DNA from: Pseudomonas syringae
GTDB lineage: Bacteria; Pseudomonadota; Gammaproteobacteria; Pseudomonadales; Pseudomonadaceae
Reading direction: 5' to 3'
NCBI RefSeq assembly: GCF_000737245.1
Contig: NZ_JPQU01000020.1
Location: 1-64,000 of the forward strand
DNA: 64,000 nucleotides
Each line of letters opens with the position of its first letter. Positions within the stretch are counted from its first letter, which is position 1. Below the pieces are notes generated by a model, which saw only the letters and a list, made by a program, of their open reading frames with translations, searched no databases and had not been told where the DNA came from. This document shows positions 18,585-27,000 of the stretch, piece after piece. The translations under genes and the position numbers were made by a program.

Positions 18585-18788
18585 ATGAACACATTTCTTC
18601 AGTACAGAGGCTTCCACGGTTCGGTCGAAGTCAGCCCTGAGGACAACTGCCTCTTCGGGAAGCTTCAGTTCATCTCGGCACTGGTCAGCTATGATGGCCA
18701 GACCGAAGGCGAACTGTACCAAGCGTTTCGTGACGCAGTGGATGACAGTCTTGCAACCGGCGCTCTTTGCGAACCCGTTTCTTCCTGA
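18585..18788 (+). CDS. Shortened HicB-like antitoxin
   Basis: Protein of 67 residues beginning MNTFLQYRGFHGSVEVSPED, with FGKLQFISALVSYDGQTEGELYQAF and AVDDSLAT. This matches the N-terminal partial-RNase H fold of HicB antitoxins. Typical HicB proteins of this subgroup continue with a KPFKG block and a DNA-binding helical end of some 40 further residues, which are absent. No hicA gene is adjacent. It follows vapC by 17 bp behind a GGAGG and may be co-transcribed. It could be a degraded orphan or a compact functional relative. Confidence 0.65.
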   Translation: MNTFLQYRGFHGSVEVSPEDNCLFGKLQFISALVSYDGQTEGELYQAFRDAVDDSLATGALCEPVSS

Positions 18789-18835
18789 CGGATAAACCAT
18801 TCATGAATGATCCGACCGATTTCGAACGCCCACAA

Positions 18836-18865
18836 AAAACGGCGCCTTAATCAGCGCCGTTCTTG
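18836..18865. terminator. Bidirectional terminator
   Basis: A 7-bp stem ACGGCGC/GCGCCGT with an 8-base loop has A-rich sequence on the left and TTCTT on the right. It sits between the convergent hicB-like and lipoprotein genes and can serve both. Confidence 0.7.
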
Positions 18866-18878
18866 ATCCAACATCTAC

Positions 18879-19355
18879 CTACCTATGCCCGCCTCTCCCA
18901 TCTCCTCCGCGACCACCTCGTCCATCGCCGCGACCATCACCTCTTCCGCCTCGACCTGGCCCGTGGCCTCGGCCGTCGCCATGTCCGTCACCCCATGAAG
19001 GGCCGGGGCGGCCGGGGTGGTTGCGGTAGTCGTTGCGTGGGTTGCGATATCCCGGGTATGGGCGGTGGCGGTTATCGCCCCATCCGTATCCCGGTGGGCG
19101 GCCCGGCTGGTAGTAGCGCGGGACCGGTGGCGGCGAGTAATACCGCACGGGCGGCGGAGCGTAGTAGCGCGGTTGTGGCGCTACATAGATTCGCCGCTCC
19201 TGATAATAGGGACGATAGCCGTTGTCGTAGGCGTAAGCACCGCCTCTTGAATATCCCGACTGGGTGTAGACCTCGGATTCATAAAAGTCGGAGCCTCCGT
19301 AGCAACCTGCGAGAGTCAGAGCCAATACAACGATGAGCAAGGTTCGTCGATACAT
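18879..19355 (-). CDS. Tyr/Pro/Gly-rich lipoprotein
   Basis: Protein of 158 residues with a lipoprotein signal (MYRRTLLIVVLALTLAGC, lipobox LAGC). The mature part is low complexity: Tyr/Pro-rich in the middle (RYYAPPPVRYYSPPPVPRYY) and Gly/Arg/Asp-rich at the end (repeats of GDGRG). No catalytic domain is visible. Tyrosine-rich exported proteins of this look occur in several Pseudomonas genomes without known function. The ATG at 19355 follows GGAGG. The repetitive tail makes antisense frames look open, and these are artefacts. Confidence 0.75.
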   Translation of the reverse strand: MYRRTLLIVVLALTLAGCYGGSDFYESEVYTQSGYSRGGAYAYDNGYRPYYQERRIYVAPQPRYYAPPPVRYYSPPPVPRYYQPGRPPGYGWGDNRHRPYPGYRNPRNDYRNHPGRPGPSWGDGHGDGRGHGPGRGGRGDGRGDGRGGRGGDGRGGHR

Positions 19356-19590
19356 GGCGGCCTCCTGGACCGCGATTGGGCACAAACCAGCGACGCTGGT
19401 CGGCGTCCTGCCAATAGATGGCGGACCTGAAATGAGACAGTAAAAAGACTATCGAGTGCCCCAGGCCGGAGAGTATCTGACGAGTTACCGCCCCATTGCA
19501 GTGCGCTTGTGCACCACCGAGCGGCGGAATCCAACCACTTTCTACGCAGCGATATGCTGCTGCCCGCGCCACACGCCGCCTCCAGCAAGT

Positions 19591-19606
19591 TGGCACAACT
19601 CTCGCT
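19591..19606 (+). promoter_or_regulatory. Sigma-54-like promoter of the guanidine operon
   Basis: TGGCACAACTCTCGCT matches the -24/-12 consensus (TGGCAC, five bases, then TTGCT) with GG and GC exactly 10 bp apart. The only core deviation is C for T at one -12 position. It lies about 60 bp before the riboswitch, so the transcript would include the whole aptamer. A sigma-54 promoter fits nitrogen-limited (NtrC) expression of a nitrogen-assimilation operon. A partial NtrC-like half site (GCACCA) is at 19511. Confidence 0.6.
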
Positions 19607-19662
19607 TAACAAACGTTGTGCAGGAGTTAACTCAGGTTCGCGGCACCACAATTTGCAATAGC

Positions 19663-19765
19663 TGACTAGGGTTCCGGCTCGCCTTTGGCGAGTGGCTGGT
19701 CCGAGAGTTGGCGACCTCCAGTAGGGGTTACACGGCGGGATAAAAGCCCGGGAGACAGGACACCA
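19663..19765 (+). ncRNA. Guanidine-I riboswitch (ykkC class)
   Basis: The leader carries the conserved ykkC blocks in order: CTAGGGTTCCGG (19666-19677), a small GCTCGCC/GGCGAGT hairpin, CTGGTCCGAGAG (19696-19707), ACACGG (19730-19735) and the run GGATAAAAGCCCGGGAGA (19738-19755). These are the signatures of guanidine-I aptamers, which switch on guanidine export or degradation genes. It precedes genes for guanidine uptake and breakdown, which agrees with the ligand. No T-rich terminator follows, so control is probably translational. Confidence 0.93.
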
Positions 19766-19811
19766 GTGGTGTCGCGTAGCTCCTGATCGCCTTTCTTTCG
19801 CTACTGGAGGT
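19714..19811 (+). promoter_or_regulatory. Anti-Shine-Dalgarno pairing within the riboswitch
   Basis: ACCTCCAGTAG at 19714-19724 inside the aptamer is the exact reverse complement of CTACTGGAGGT at 19801-19811, which contains the ribosome-binding site of the first gene (ATG at 19818). Pairing of these 11 bases would hide the Shine-Dalgarno when guanidine is absent. Ligand-stabilised folding would free it. Confidence 0.65.
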
Positions 19812-19817
19812 AATTAC

Positions 19818-20888
19818 ATGCAAAAGTCCCGTCTATTGGGTCTGCTCACCGCAGGCCTCATCGCTGCATTAAGCCTCTCCCCGGCACAAGCTGCCGTTAA
19901 GAAAGAGTTCAACGTCTGCTGGACGATCTACGCTGGCTGGATGCCCTGGGAATACGCAGGCGCTCAAGGCATCGTCGATAAATGGGCAAAGAAGTACGAC
20001 ATCAAAATTGATGTCACTCAGCTCAACGACTACGTCGAATCCATCAATCAATACACCGCTGGCCAATTCGATGGCTGCACCATGACCAACATGGATGCCC
20101 TGACCATCCCGGCAGCGGGCGGCGTGGAAAGTACCGCGCTGGTGGTCAGCGATTTCTCCAATGGCAACGACGGCATCGTCATCAAGGGCACCGGCAAAAA
20201 AGTCGCCGACCTCAAGGGCATGAACGTCAATCTGGTGGAGCTGTCGGTCTCCCATTACCTGCTGGCCCGGGCGCTGGACAGCGTGGACCTCGCTGAAAAA
20301 GACCTGAAAGTCGTCAACACTTCGGACGCCGATATCTCGGCCGCTTTCAACACCAATGACGTGCAGGCCGTGACCACCTGGAACCCAATGCTGGCCGATA
20401 TTAAAGCCAAGCCAGGCGTGACCGAAGTGTTCAATTCCAGCCAGATCCCTGGCGAGATCATGGACATGATGGTGGTCAACACTCAGACCCTTAAAGACAA
20501 CCCCGCGCTAGGCAAAGCCTTGACCGGTGCCTGGTTTGAAGTGGTCGCGCTGATGAACGCGAAAAACGCCCAGAGCAAGGCCGCACTGGAACACATGGCA
20601 AAAGCCTCCGGTACTGATCTGGCCGGTTTCCAAGCGCAACTGGACACCACCAAGCTGTTCGCCACGCCCAAGGAAGCTCTTGAGTTCGCCACCAGCAAAC
20701 AGCTGCCGGACACGATGCGCAAGGTTGCCAACTTCTCCTTCGAGCACGGTTTGCTGGGTGAAGGCGCCAAGGATTCCAGCGCAGTCGGCATGACCTTCGC
20801 CAACGGCGTGATTGCCGGTGACAAGGCCAACCTGAAACTGCACTTCGATCCGAGCTACGTGCAGATGGCTGTCGACGGCAAGTTGTAA
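19818..20888 (+). CDS. Guanidine ABC transporter, periplasmic binding protein
   Basis: Secreted solute-binding protein of 356 residues (signal MQKSRLLGLLTAGLIAALSLSPAQA) of the NrtA/TauA-like group, formerly annotated as a urea ABC transporter component. The mature part begins VKKEFNVCWTIYAGWMPWEYA and has the two-lobed pattern with GTGKKVADLKGMNVNLVELS in the first lobe. It is the first gene under the guanidine-I riboswitch and is followed by permease and ATPase genes. Guanidine as substrate is inferred from the riboswitch and the downstream enzymes. Confidence 0.85.
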   Translation: MQKSRLLGLLTAGLIAALSLSPAQAAVKKEFNVCWTIYAGWMPWEYAGAQGIVDKWAKKYDIKIDVTQLNDYVESINQYTAGQFDGCTMTNMDALTIPAAGGVESTALVVSDFSNGNDGIVIKGTGKKVADLKGMNVNLVELSVSHYLLARALDSVDLAEKDLKVVNTSDADISAAFNTNDVQAVTTWNPMLADIKAKPGVTEVFNSSQIPGEIMDMMVVNTQTLKDNPALGKALTGAWFEVVALMNAKNAQSKAALEHMAKASGTDLAGFQAQLDTTKLFATPKEALEFATSKQLPDTMRKVANFSFEHGLLGEGAKDSSAVGMTFANGVIAGDKANLKLHFDPSYVQMAVDGKL

Positions 20889-20912
20889 TCCGGGTCCAGA
20901 AAGGTCATTGCC

Positions 20913-21728
20913 ATGCGCTTGATAAATCGCCGCCCGGATCGCGCCAGCCGCCTGATCCTGGTGCTCCTGCCGTTTGCCTTGTTGCTGTTCGCCTATTTCA
21001 CAGGCTCGGCGACCCGGCTGACGGAAAACCCCAACGACAAGCTGCTGCCCAGCGCTGTGCAGATGGCCGATGCGGTAAAACGCATGGCCTTCACCGAGGA
21101 CCAGCGCAGCGGCGGTTTTCTGCTGTGGCAGGACACCGGCTCCAGCCTGCAACGTTTGGGCATCGGCCTGGGCATCAGCGCGCTGTTGGGTCTGTGCCTG
21201 GGGATTGCGTCGGGCATCCTGCCGTTGTTCGGCGCCCCGCTATCACCCCTGCTGACGGTGCTGTCGATGGTACCGCCGCTGGCGATCCTGCCGATTCTGT
21301 TCATCGTCTTCGGCCTTGGAGAGCTGTCAAAAGTGATGCTGATCGTGATTGGCATCACCCCGATTCTCGCCCGGGATCTTGAACAGCGGGCACGAGAAAT
21401 CCCTGTCGAGCTGCTGATCAAGGCTCAGACCCTGGGCGCTTCGACCTGGACGCTGATCCTGCGGGTGATCCTGCCGCAGTTGCTGCCACGCCTGCTGATT
21501 GCCCTGCGTCTGGTGCTGGGTTCGGCGTGGTTGTTCCTGATCGCGGCAGAAGCCATCGCCTCAACGGACGGTCTGGGTTATCGGATATTTCTAGTGCGCC
21601 GTTATCTGGCCATGGACGTGATTTTGCCCTACGTGGTCTGGATCACCCTGCTGGCCTGGCTGATGGATTGGGGCCTCAAGACGCTGACCCGCAAAGCGTT
21701 CCCCTGGTATGAGGGGGCACGGGCATGA
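20913..21728 (+). CDS. Guanidine ABC transporter, permease
   Basis: Membrane permease of 271 residues with about six helices and the BPD_transp_1 EAA-type loop (IKAQTLGASTWTLILRVILPQLLPRLLIALR, near 169-199) that contacts the ATPase. It belongs to the nitrate/taurine-type single-permease group. It starts 24 bp after the binding-protein gene, behind AAAGG, and overlaps the ATPase gene by 4 bp. Confidence 0.88.
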   Translation: MRLINRRPDRASRLILVLLPFALLLFAYFTGSATRLTENPNDKLLPSAVQMADAVKRMAFTEDQRSGGFLLWQDTGSSLQRLGIGLGISALLGLCLGIASGILPLFGAPLSPLLTVLSMVPPLAILPILFIVFGLGELSKVMLIVIGITPILARDLEQRAREIPVELLIKAQTLGASTWTLILRVILPQLLPRLLIALRLVLGSAWLFLIAAEAIASTDGLGYRIFLVRRYLAMDVILPYVVWITLLAWLMDWGLKTLTRKAFPWYEGARA

Positions 21729-22489
21729 GCTTCATTTCGGTCAATAACGTCTGGCAGCAGTACGACGATCTGGTAGTGCTCGAAGGCCTGAACCTCAGCG
21801 TCGCCGAAGGTGAATTCTGCACACTGGTGGGCGCGTCGGGTTGCGGCAAATCCACCTTCCTGCGCCTGTTGCTGGGTCAGGAAGTGGCGAGCAAAGGCAG
21901 CATCACTCTGGACGGCAAAGCGCTGGCCAGTGAGCCGGACGCCAGTCGCGGGGTGGTGTTCCAGCGTTATTCGGTGTTCCCGCATCTGTCGGTACTGGAC
22001 AACGTGGCGCTGGGCCTGGAGTTGCCACGTTCGGCGCTGCTCGGTCGTTTGTTTGGCAACGCCAAACGCGAGGCTCGTGAACAAGCCGCTCAGTTGCTGC
22101 ACAAGGTCGGCCTCGGTCACGCCCTGGATAAATACCCGGCGCAGCTTTCCGGTGGCATGCAACAACGGCTGGCCATCGCCCAGGCCTTGATCATGAAACC
22201 TCGGGTATTGCTGCTCGACGAACCTTTCGGCGCCCTCGACCCCGGCATTCGCAAGGACATGCACGCCTTGCTGCTGGAGCTGTGGCGGGAGACGCAACTG
22301 ACGGTGTTCATGGTCACCCACGACCTGTCCGAAGGTTTCAATCTGGGCACTCGCTTGCTGGTTTTCGACAAGGTGCGCATCGACCCGCACGCCCCCGGTG
22401 CCTATGGCGCACGCATCACTTACGACATTCCCCTGAACAGCGACCGCCGCGCAGCACGCGCCGCGCTTGATTCGCTGCAACAGGCTTGA
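21725..22489 (+). CDS. Guanidine ABC transporter, ATP-binding protein
   Basis: ABC ATPase of 254 residues with Walker A VGASGCGKST (near 35-44), Q-loop VVFQRYSVFPHL, signature LSGGMQQRLAIAQAL, Walker B RVLLLDEPFGALD and switch His in MVTHDLSE. It is of the TauB/NrtD type. It energises import through the preceding permease. The start codon overlaps the permease stop (ATGA), so the two are translationally coupled. Confidence 0.92.
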   Translation: MSFISVNNVWQQYDDLVVLEGLNLSVAEGEFCTLVGASGCGKSTFLRLLLGQEVASKGSITLDGKALASEPDASRGVVFQRYSVFPHLSVLDNVALGLELPRSALLGRLFGNAKREAREQAAQLLHKVGLGHALDKYPAQLSGGMQQRLAIAQALIMKPRVLLLDEPFGALDPGIRKDMHALLLELWRETQLTVFMVTHDLSEGFNLGTRLLVFDKVRIDPHAPGAYGARITYDIPLNSDRRAARAALDSLQQA

Positions 22490-22502
22490 AGGATTCTTGC
22501 TC

Positions 22503-23228
22503 ATGACCACATCAAACACGCTCTTCCCTGTATTCGCCGAAGAACTGCTGCCCGGCGGCGGCCATCGCTCGTTCGTCCTCAAGCGTGGCGAACTGCTGCG
22601 CCTGACCGACCTCAACGGCAACGCCAACGTCAGCCTGACAATGCTCAACGCTCATGAAAAAACCGAGCGCCTGAATCTGCCCGACAGCCTCAAATGCCAA
22701 CACACCGCCAAGCTCACCAACGGCCACTGCCTGTATTCGGACATGGGCCGCGTACTGGCGGCAATCACAGCAGACACCTGCGGCTGGAGCGACAGCCTCG
22801 GCGGCGTGCTCTGCGCGGATGAAGTGGCAGAGAAATACGGTGAGGGCCGCTATCAGGAACTGCGCAACGGCTTCTTCCGCAACGGCGTGGACAACCTACT
22901 GGTGGAACTTGGCAAGTGGGGGTTGGGCCTGTCCGACCTGCTGATGACCTTGAACCTGTTCAGCCGGGTCAGCGTAGACGACACGGGCAAGCTGCACTTC
23001 GTGGCGAACAACTCCAAAGCGGGTGATTACATCGAGCTCTATGCGCCGATGGACACGCTGGTAGTACTCACAGCCTTGCAACACCCAATGGATCCGAACC
23101 CCGAATACGCGCCACAGCCTGTCAATCTGAGCTGGATGAAAGCCGACGCCAGCGTCGCCGAACACTGCCGCACGTCCCGCCCGGAAAACGAGCGCGGCTT
23201 CATCAACACCGACCGCCTGTTCGCCTGA
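22503..23228 (+). CDS. cgdA: Carboxyguanidine deiminase subunit, DUF1989 (former urea-carboxylase-associated protein 1)
   Basis: DUF1989 protein of 241 residues. Blocks include [59 protein letters not shown] and the C-terminal [20 protein letters not shown]. Such pairs, long annotated as urea amidolyase-associated, were shown in P. syringae to form carboxyguanidine deiminase, which turns carboxyguanidine into allophanate. The ATG at 22503 is preferred as it follows AAGGATT; an upstream in-frame start overlaps the ATPase gene. Which of the two is A or B is assigned by order and is tentative. Confidence 0.85.
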   Translation: MTTSNTLFPVFAEELLPGGGHRSFVLKRGELLRLTDLNGNANVSLTMLNAHEKTERLNLPDSLKCQHTAKLTNGHCLYSDMGRVLAAITADTCGWSDSLGGVLCADEVAEKYGEGRYQELRNGFFRNGVDNLLVELGKWGLGLSDLLMTLNLFSRVSVDDTGKLHFVANNSKAGDYIELYAPMDTLVVLTALQHPMDPNPEYAPQPVNLSWMKADASVAEHCRTSRPENERGFINTDRLFA

Positions 23229-23239
23229 GGAGCATCGTT

Positions 23240-23860
23240 ATGAGTCTGCATTCAAACATCCCGACAACCACCACCCACATCCCGGCAGGCGAGCCGTCAC
23301 TGACCGAACTCAGGGCCGGGCAAACCCTGCGGATTCTCGATCTGCAAGGTAATCAGGCGGTCGATACGCTGTTTTTCAGCCTCGCCAACCCGCGCGAGCG
23401 TTATGACGTTCAGCGTACGTTGCGGCGTCAGGGCAGCGTGTACCTGACCACCGGCAGCGTGCTGTATTCCAACCTCGGCAAGCCGATGCTGACCATCGTT
23501 GATGACACCTGCGGTCGCCACGACACCCTCGGCGGCGCGTGCGCACAAGAGAGCAACACCGTGCGCTACGCCCTGGAAAAACGCCATATGCACAGCTGCC
23601 GCGATAACTACCTGCGGGCCTGCGTTCACGATGGTCGTCTGGGTAAGGGCGACATTGGGCCGAACATCAATTTCTTCATGAACGTGCCGGTCACGGCGGA
23701 TGGCGGGTTGACCTTCGAAGACGGGATTTCCGCTCCGGGCAAATACGTGGAACTGCGCGCCGAGATGGACGTGATTGTGCTGATTTCCAACTGCCCGCAA
23801 TTGAACAACCCGTGCAACGGCTACAACCCTACGCCGGCTGAGTTGCACGTCTGGAATTGA
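23240..23860 (+). CDS. cgdB: Carboxyguanidine deiminase subunit, DUF1989 (former urea-carboxylase-associated protein 2)
   Basis: DUF1989 protein of 206 residues, shorter than its neighbour and related to it. The strongest block is [20 protein letters not shown] (near 86-105), with conserved Cys and His expected at the metal site, and [23 protein letters not shown] near the end. It is expected to assemble with the previous gene product into the deiminase. GAGGAG precedes the ATG by a normal distance and the gap to the first subunit is 11 bp. Confidence 0.87.
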   Translation: MSLHSNIPTTTTHIPAGEPSLTELRAGQTLRILDLQGNQAVDTLFFSLANPRERYDVQRTLRRQGSVYLTTGSVLYSNLGKPMLTIVDDTCGRHDTLGGACAQESNTVRYALEKRHMHSCRDNYLRACVHDGRLGKGDIGPNINFFMNVPVTADGGLTFEDGISAPGKYVELRAEMDVIVLISNCPQLNNPCNGYNPTPAELHVWN

Positions 23861-23876
23861 GGCGAGGGGCTTATCC

Positions 23877-23968
23877 CTGTTGGAGCGAGGCTTGCCCGCG
23901 AAGAACGATAACGCGGTGTATCTGCCTATCTGGGGTGACTGATTCGCGGGCAAGCCTCGCTCCAACAG
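23877..23968. repeat. REPIN inside the guanidine operon (TTGGAGCGAGGCTTGCCCGC family)
   Basis: Arms CTGTTGGAGCGAGGCTTGCC and GGCAAGCCTCGCTCCAACAG are exact inverted copies that extend inward through CGCGAA/TTCGCG. The element lies in the 222-bp gap between the second deiminase subunit and the carboxylase gene, within one operon. A near-identical element is at 50258-50347. Confidence 0.9.
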
Positions 23969-24082
23969 GTCAGATTGCGACTGAAAAACCCACGACGGAC
24001 GACCGGCGTGCAGCCACATCAATAGCGGGACGGCCCGCTTCCCAGTTCGAGGTCGAGCTGATCGACTTCCGGGGTTCAAGAC

Positions 24083-27000
24083 ATGTTCGACAAACTGCTG
24101 ATTGCCAACCGTGGCGCGATTGCCTGCCGTATCCTGCGCACCCTGCGTGCCCTGCACGTCGAAGGTGTGGCGGTGTATTCCGAAGCCGATGCCGCCAGCC
24201 TGCACCTGATGGAAGCTGACGAAGCCCACAGTCTGGGCGAAGGCGGCGCGGCCGGGACGTATCTGGCAGTGGATAAGATCCTCGCCATCGCCAAAGCCAG
24301 CGGCGCCAAGGCGATCCATCCTGGCTATGGCTTCCTGTCGGAAAACGCCGCCTTTGCCCAAGCCTGCGAAGATGCAGGCATCGCTTTTGTTGGTCCCACG
24401 CCCGAGCAACTGCGTGTGTTCGGGCTCAAGCACACCGCCCGCGCGCTGGCCAAAATGCACGGCGTGCCGATGCTCGAAGGCACCGAGCTGCTGGACAGCG
24501 TTGATAGCGCACTCAGCGCCGCTGAAGTCATCGGTTATCCGGTCATGCTCAAGAGCACCGCAGGCGGTGGCGGCATCGGCATGCGCGTATGCCGCAGCGC
24601 TGCGGAGTTGAGCGAATCCTTTGAGGCCGTCAAACGCCTCGGGCAGAACAACTTCAGCGACGCTGGCGTATTTATCGAAAAGTACATCCAGCGCGCTCGC
24701 CACCTTGAAGTGCAGGTGTTTGGCGACGGTCGCGGCGAGGTGCTGGCCCTGGGTGTGCGTGATTGCTCAGTACAGCGGCGCAACCAGAAAGTCCTCGAAG
24801 AAACCCCGGCACCGAACCTGCCCGACGGCATGGGTGAAGCGCTGTGCATGGCGGCGATCAAGCTGGCCAAGGCGGTCAACTATCGCAGCGCCGGGACTGT
24901 GGAATTTGTGTTCGACAGCGACGATCAGCGCTTCTACTTTCTGGAAGTGAACACTCGCTTGCAGGTCGAGCATGGCGTGACCGAGCAGGTCTGGGGCGTG
25001 GATCTGGTCAGGTGGATGGTGCAACTGGCCGCTGGCGACTTGCCGCCGCTGGCCGAACTGCAAGCTGCGCTCAAGCCCAGCGGCCACGCCATTCAGGCAC
25101 GTCTGTATGCCGAAGATCCAGGCCGCGACTTCCAGCCTTGCCCTGGCTTGCTGACGGCGGTGAACTTCCCGGCGGTGGATGGCAAAAGGCTGCGCATTGA
25201 TACCTGGGTGGAAGCCGGGTGCGAGATCCCGCCCTTCTTCGATCCAATGATCGCTAAGGTCATCAGTTGGGCGCCGAATCGTCAGCTGGCCAGTGATGGC
25301 CTGGCAAATGCCCTGAGTGAAACCCGCCTGTATGGCGTGGAGACCAATCGCGACTATCTGCGGCAGATCATCGCCGATGTTCCTTTCGCCAGCGGCCACC
25401 CATGGACCCGGTGTCTGGAAGGTCTGGTTTATCACGCCGACACCTTTGAAGTGCTCAGCGGCGGTACCCAGACCAGCGTGCAGGATTATCCAGGCCGCCT
25501 GGGTTACTGGGCCGTGGGCGTGCCACCGTCGGGTCCCATGGACAGTCACGCGTTGCGTCAGGGCAACCGTCTGCTGGGCAATGCCGAAGGTTGCGCCGCT
25601 CTGGAAATCACCATGAGCGGGCCGCTGTTGCGCTTCAACACAGACGCCGTCGTGGCGGTGACAGGCGCGGTCATTCCGCTGACCCTCAACGGCGAGGCTC
25701 AGCCGCTCAATACCGCAGTGTTCGTACCCGCCGATTCTCAATTGGCGCTGGGCACGATTGCCGGGGCCGGAGCACGCAGTTATCTGTGCGTACGCGGTGG
25801 GCTGGATGTGCCGGATTATCTGGGCAGTAAAAGCACCTTCACGCTGGGGCAGTTCGGCGGTCATGGCGGCCGGGCTTTGCGCGCTGGCGACGTGCTGCAC
25901 ATTGCGCCTTTGGCTGAGCGTAGCGCGGGGCAGAAAATCCCATCGGACCAGCTGGAAAACCTGGCTGATGTGCGCCACATCCGGGTGATCTACGGCCCCC
26001 ACGGTGCGCCGGAATATTTCACCGAAAACTACATGCAGACGTTCTTCGCCACGGCCTGGGAAGTGCATTTCAATTCCAGCCGCACCGGCGTGCGCCTGAT
26101 CGGTCCGAAGCCGGAATGGGTACGGGCCGATGGTGGCGAAGCGGGCCTGCATCCGTCGAACATCCATGACAACCCATATGCCATCGGCGCGGTGGATTTC
26201 ACCGGCGACATGCCCGTCATCCTCGGCCCGGACGGCCCGAGCCTGGGTGGTTTCGTCTGCCCGGTGACGATCATTGAGGCGGACCTGTGGCAGTTGGGCC
26301 AGCTCAAGGCTGGGGATAAGGTGATGTTTGAGGCGGTGAGTATTGCCGAGGCACGCCGCTTGTTCTGTAGGAGCGGCATTCCGTCTGATACATCTCCCGA
26401 GTCTGGCCTGACGCCATCGCGGGCAAGCGCGCTCCTACAGGGGATCGGCATTCCGTCTGGTGCATCTCCTGAGTCTGGCCTGACGCCATCGCGAGCAAGC
26501 TCACTCCTACAGGGGAGCGGCATTCCGTCTGATACATCTCCCGAGTCTGGCCTGACGCCATCGCGGGCAAGCGCGCTCCTACAGGGGATCGGAGTAATGC
26601 AATCCCGTGGGAGCGAATTCATTCGCGAAAGCGCCAGCTCAGACACCGCGTCGCCTGCTTCGCGAATAAATTCGCTCCCACAGATTTCACCCCGACTCAC
26701 GTCACCCATCGTGCTCGACATCGGCACCCACGACACCCGCCTGGTCGCCCGCCTCTCCGGCGACACGCACCTGCTGCTGGAAATCGGTGCGCCGGAGCTG
26801 GATCTGGTCTTGCGTTTCCGGGGTCATGCATTGATGCAGGCGCTGGAAGCCAAACAGCTGCATGGGGTGATCGACCTGACGCCGGGAATCCGTTCGCTGC
26901 AAGTGCATTACCAGCCCGAACAACTGCCGCTGACGCAACTGCTGGACATCGTCGCCGGGGAATGGGACGCGGTCTGCGCGGCCAAGGACCTGCAAGTGCC

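Noticed and set aside
23297..24703. Minus-strand frame of 468 codons across the second deiminase subunit, the REPIN and the carboxylase start
   Set aside because: It is opposite two recognised genes and reads through a REPIN. Composition is that of a shadow frame.
26365..26584. CRISPR-like or satellite array in the carboxylase gene
   Set aside because: Units are contiguous, end in REP stems (CTCCTACAG) and encode protein in frame, so they are REP-derived tandem duplications.
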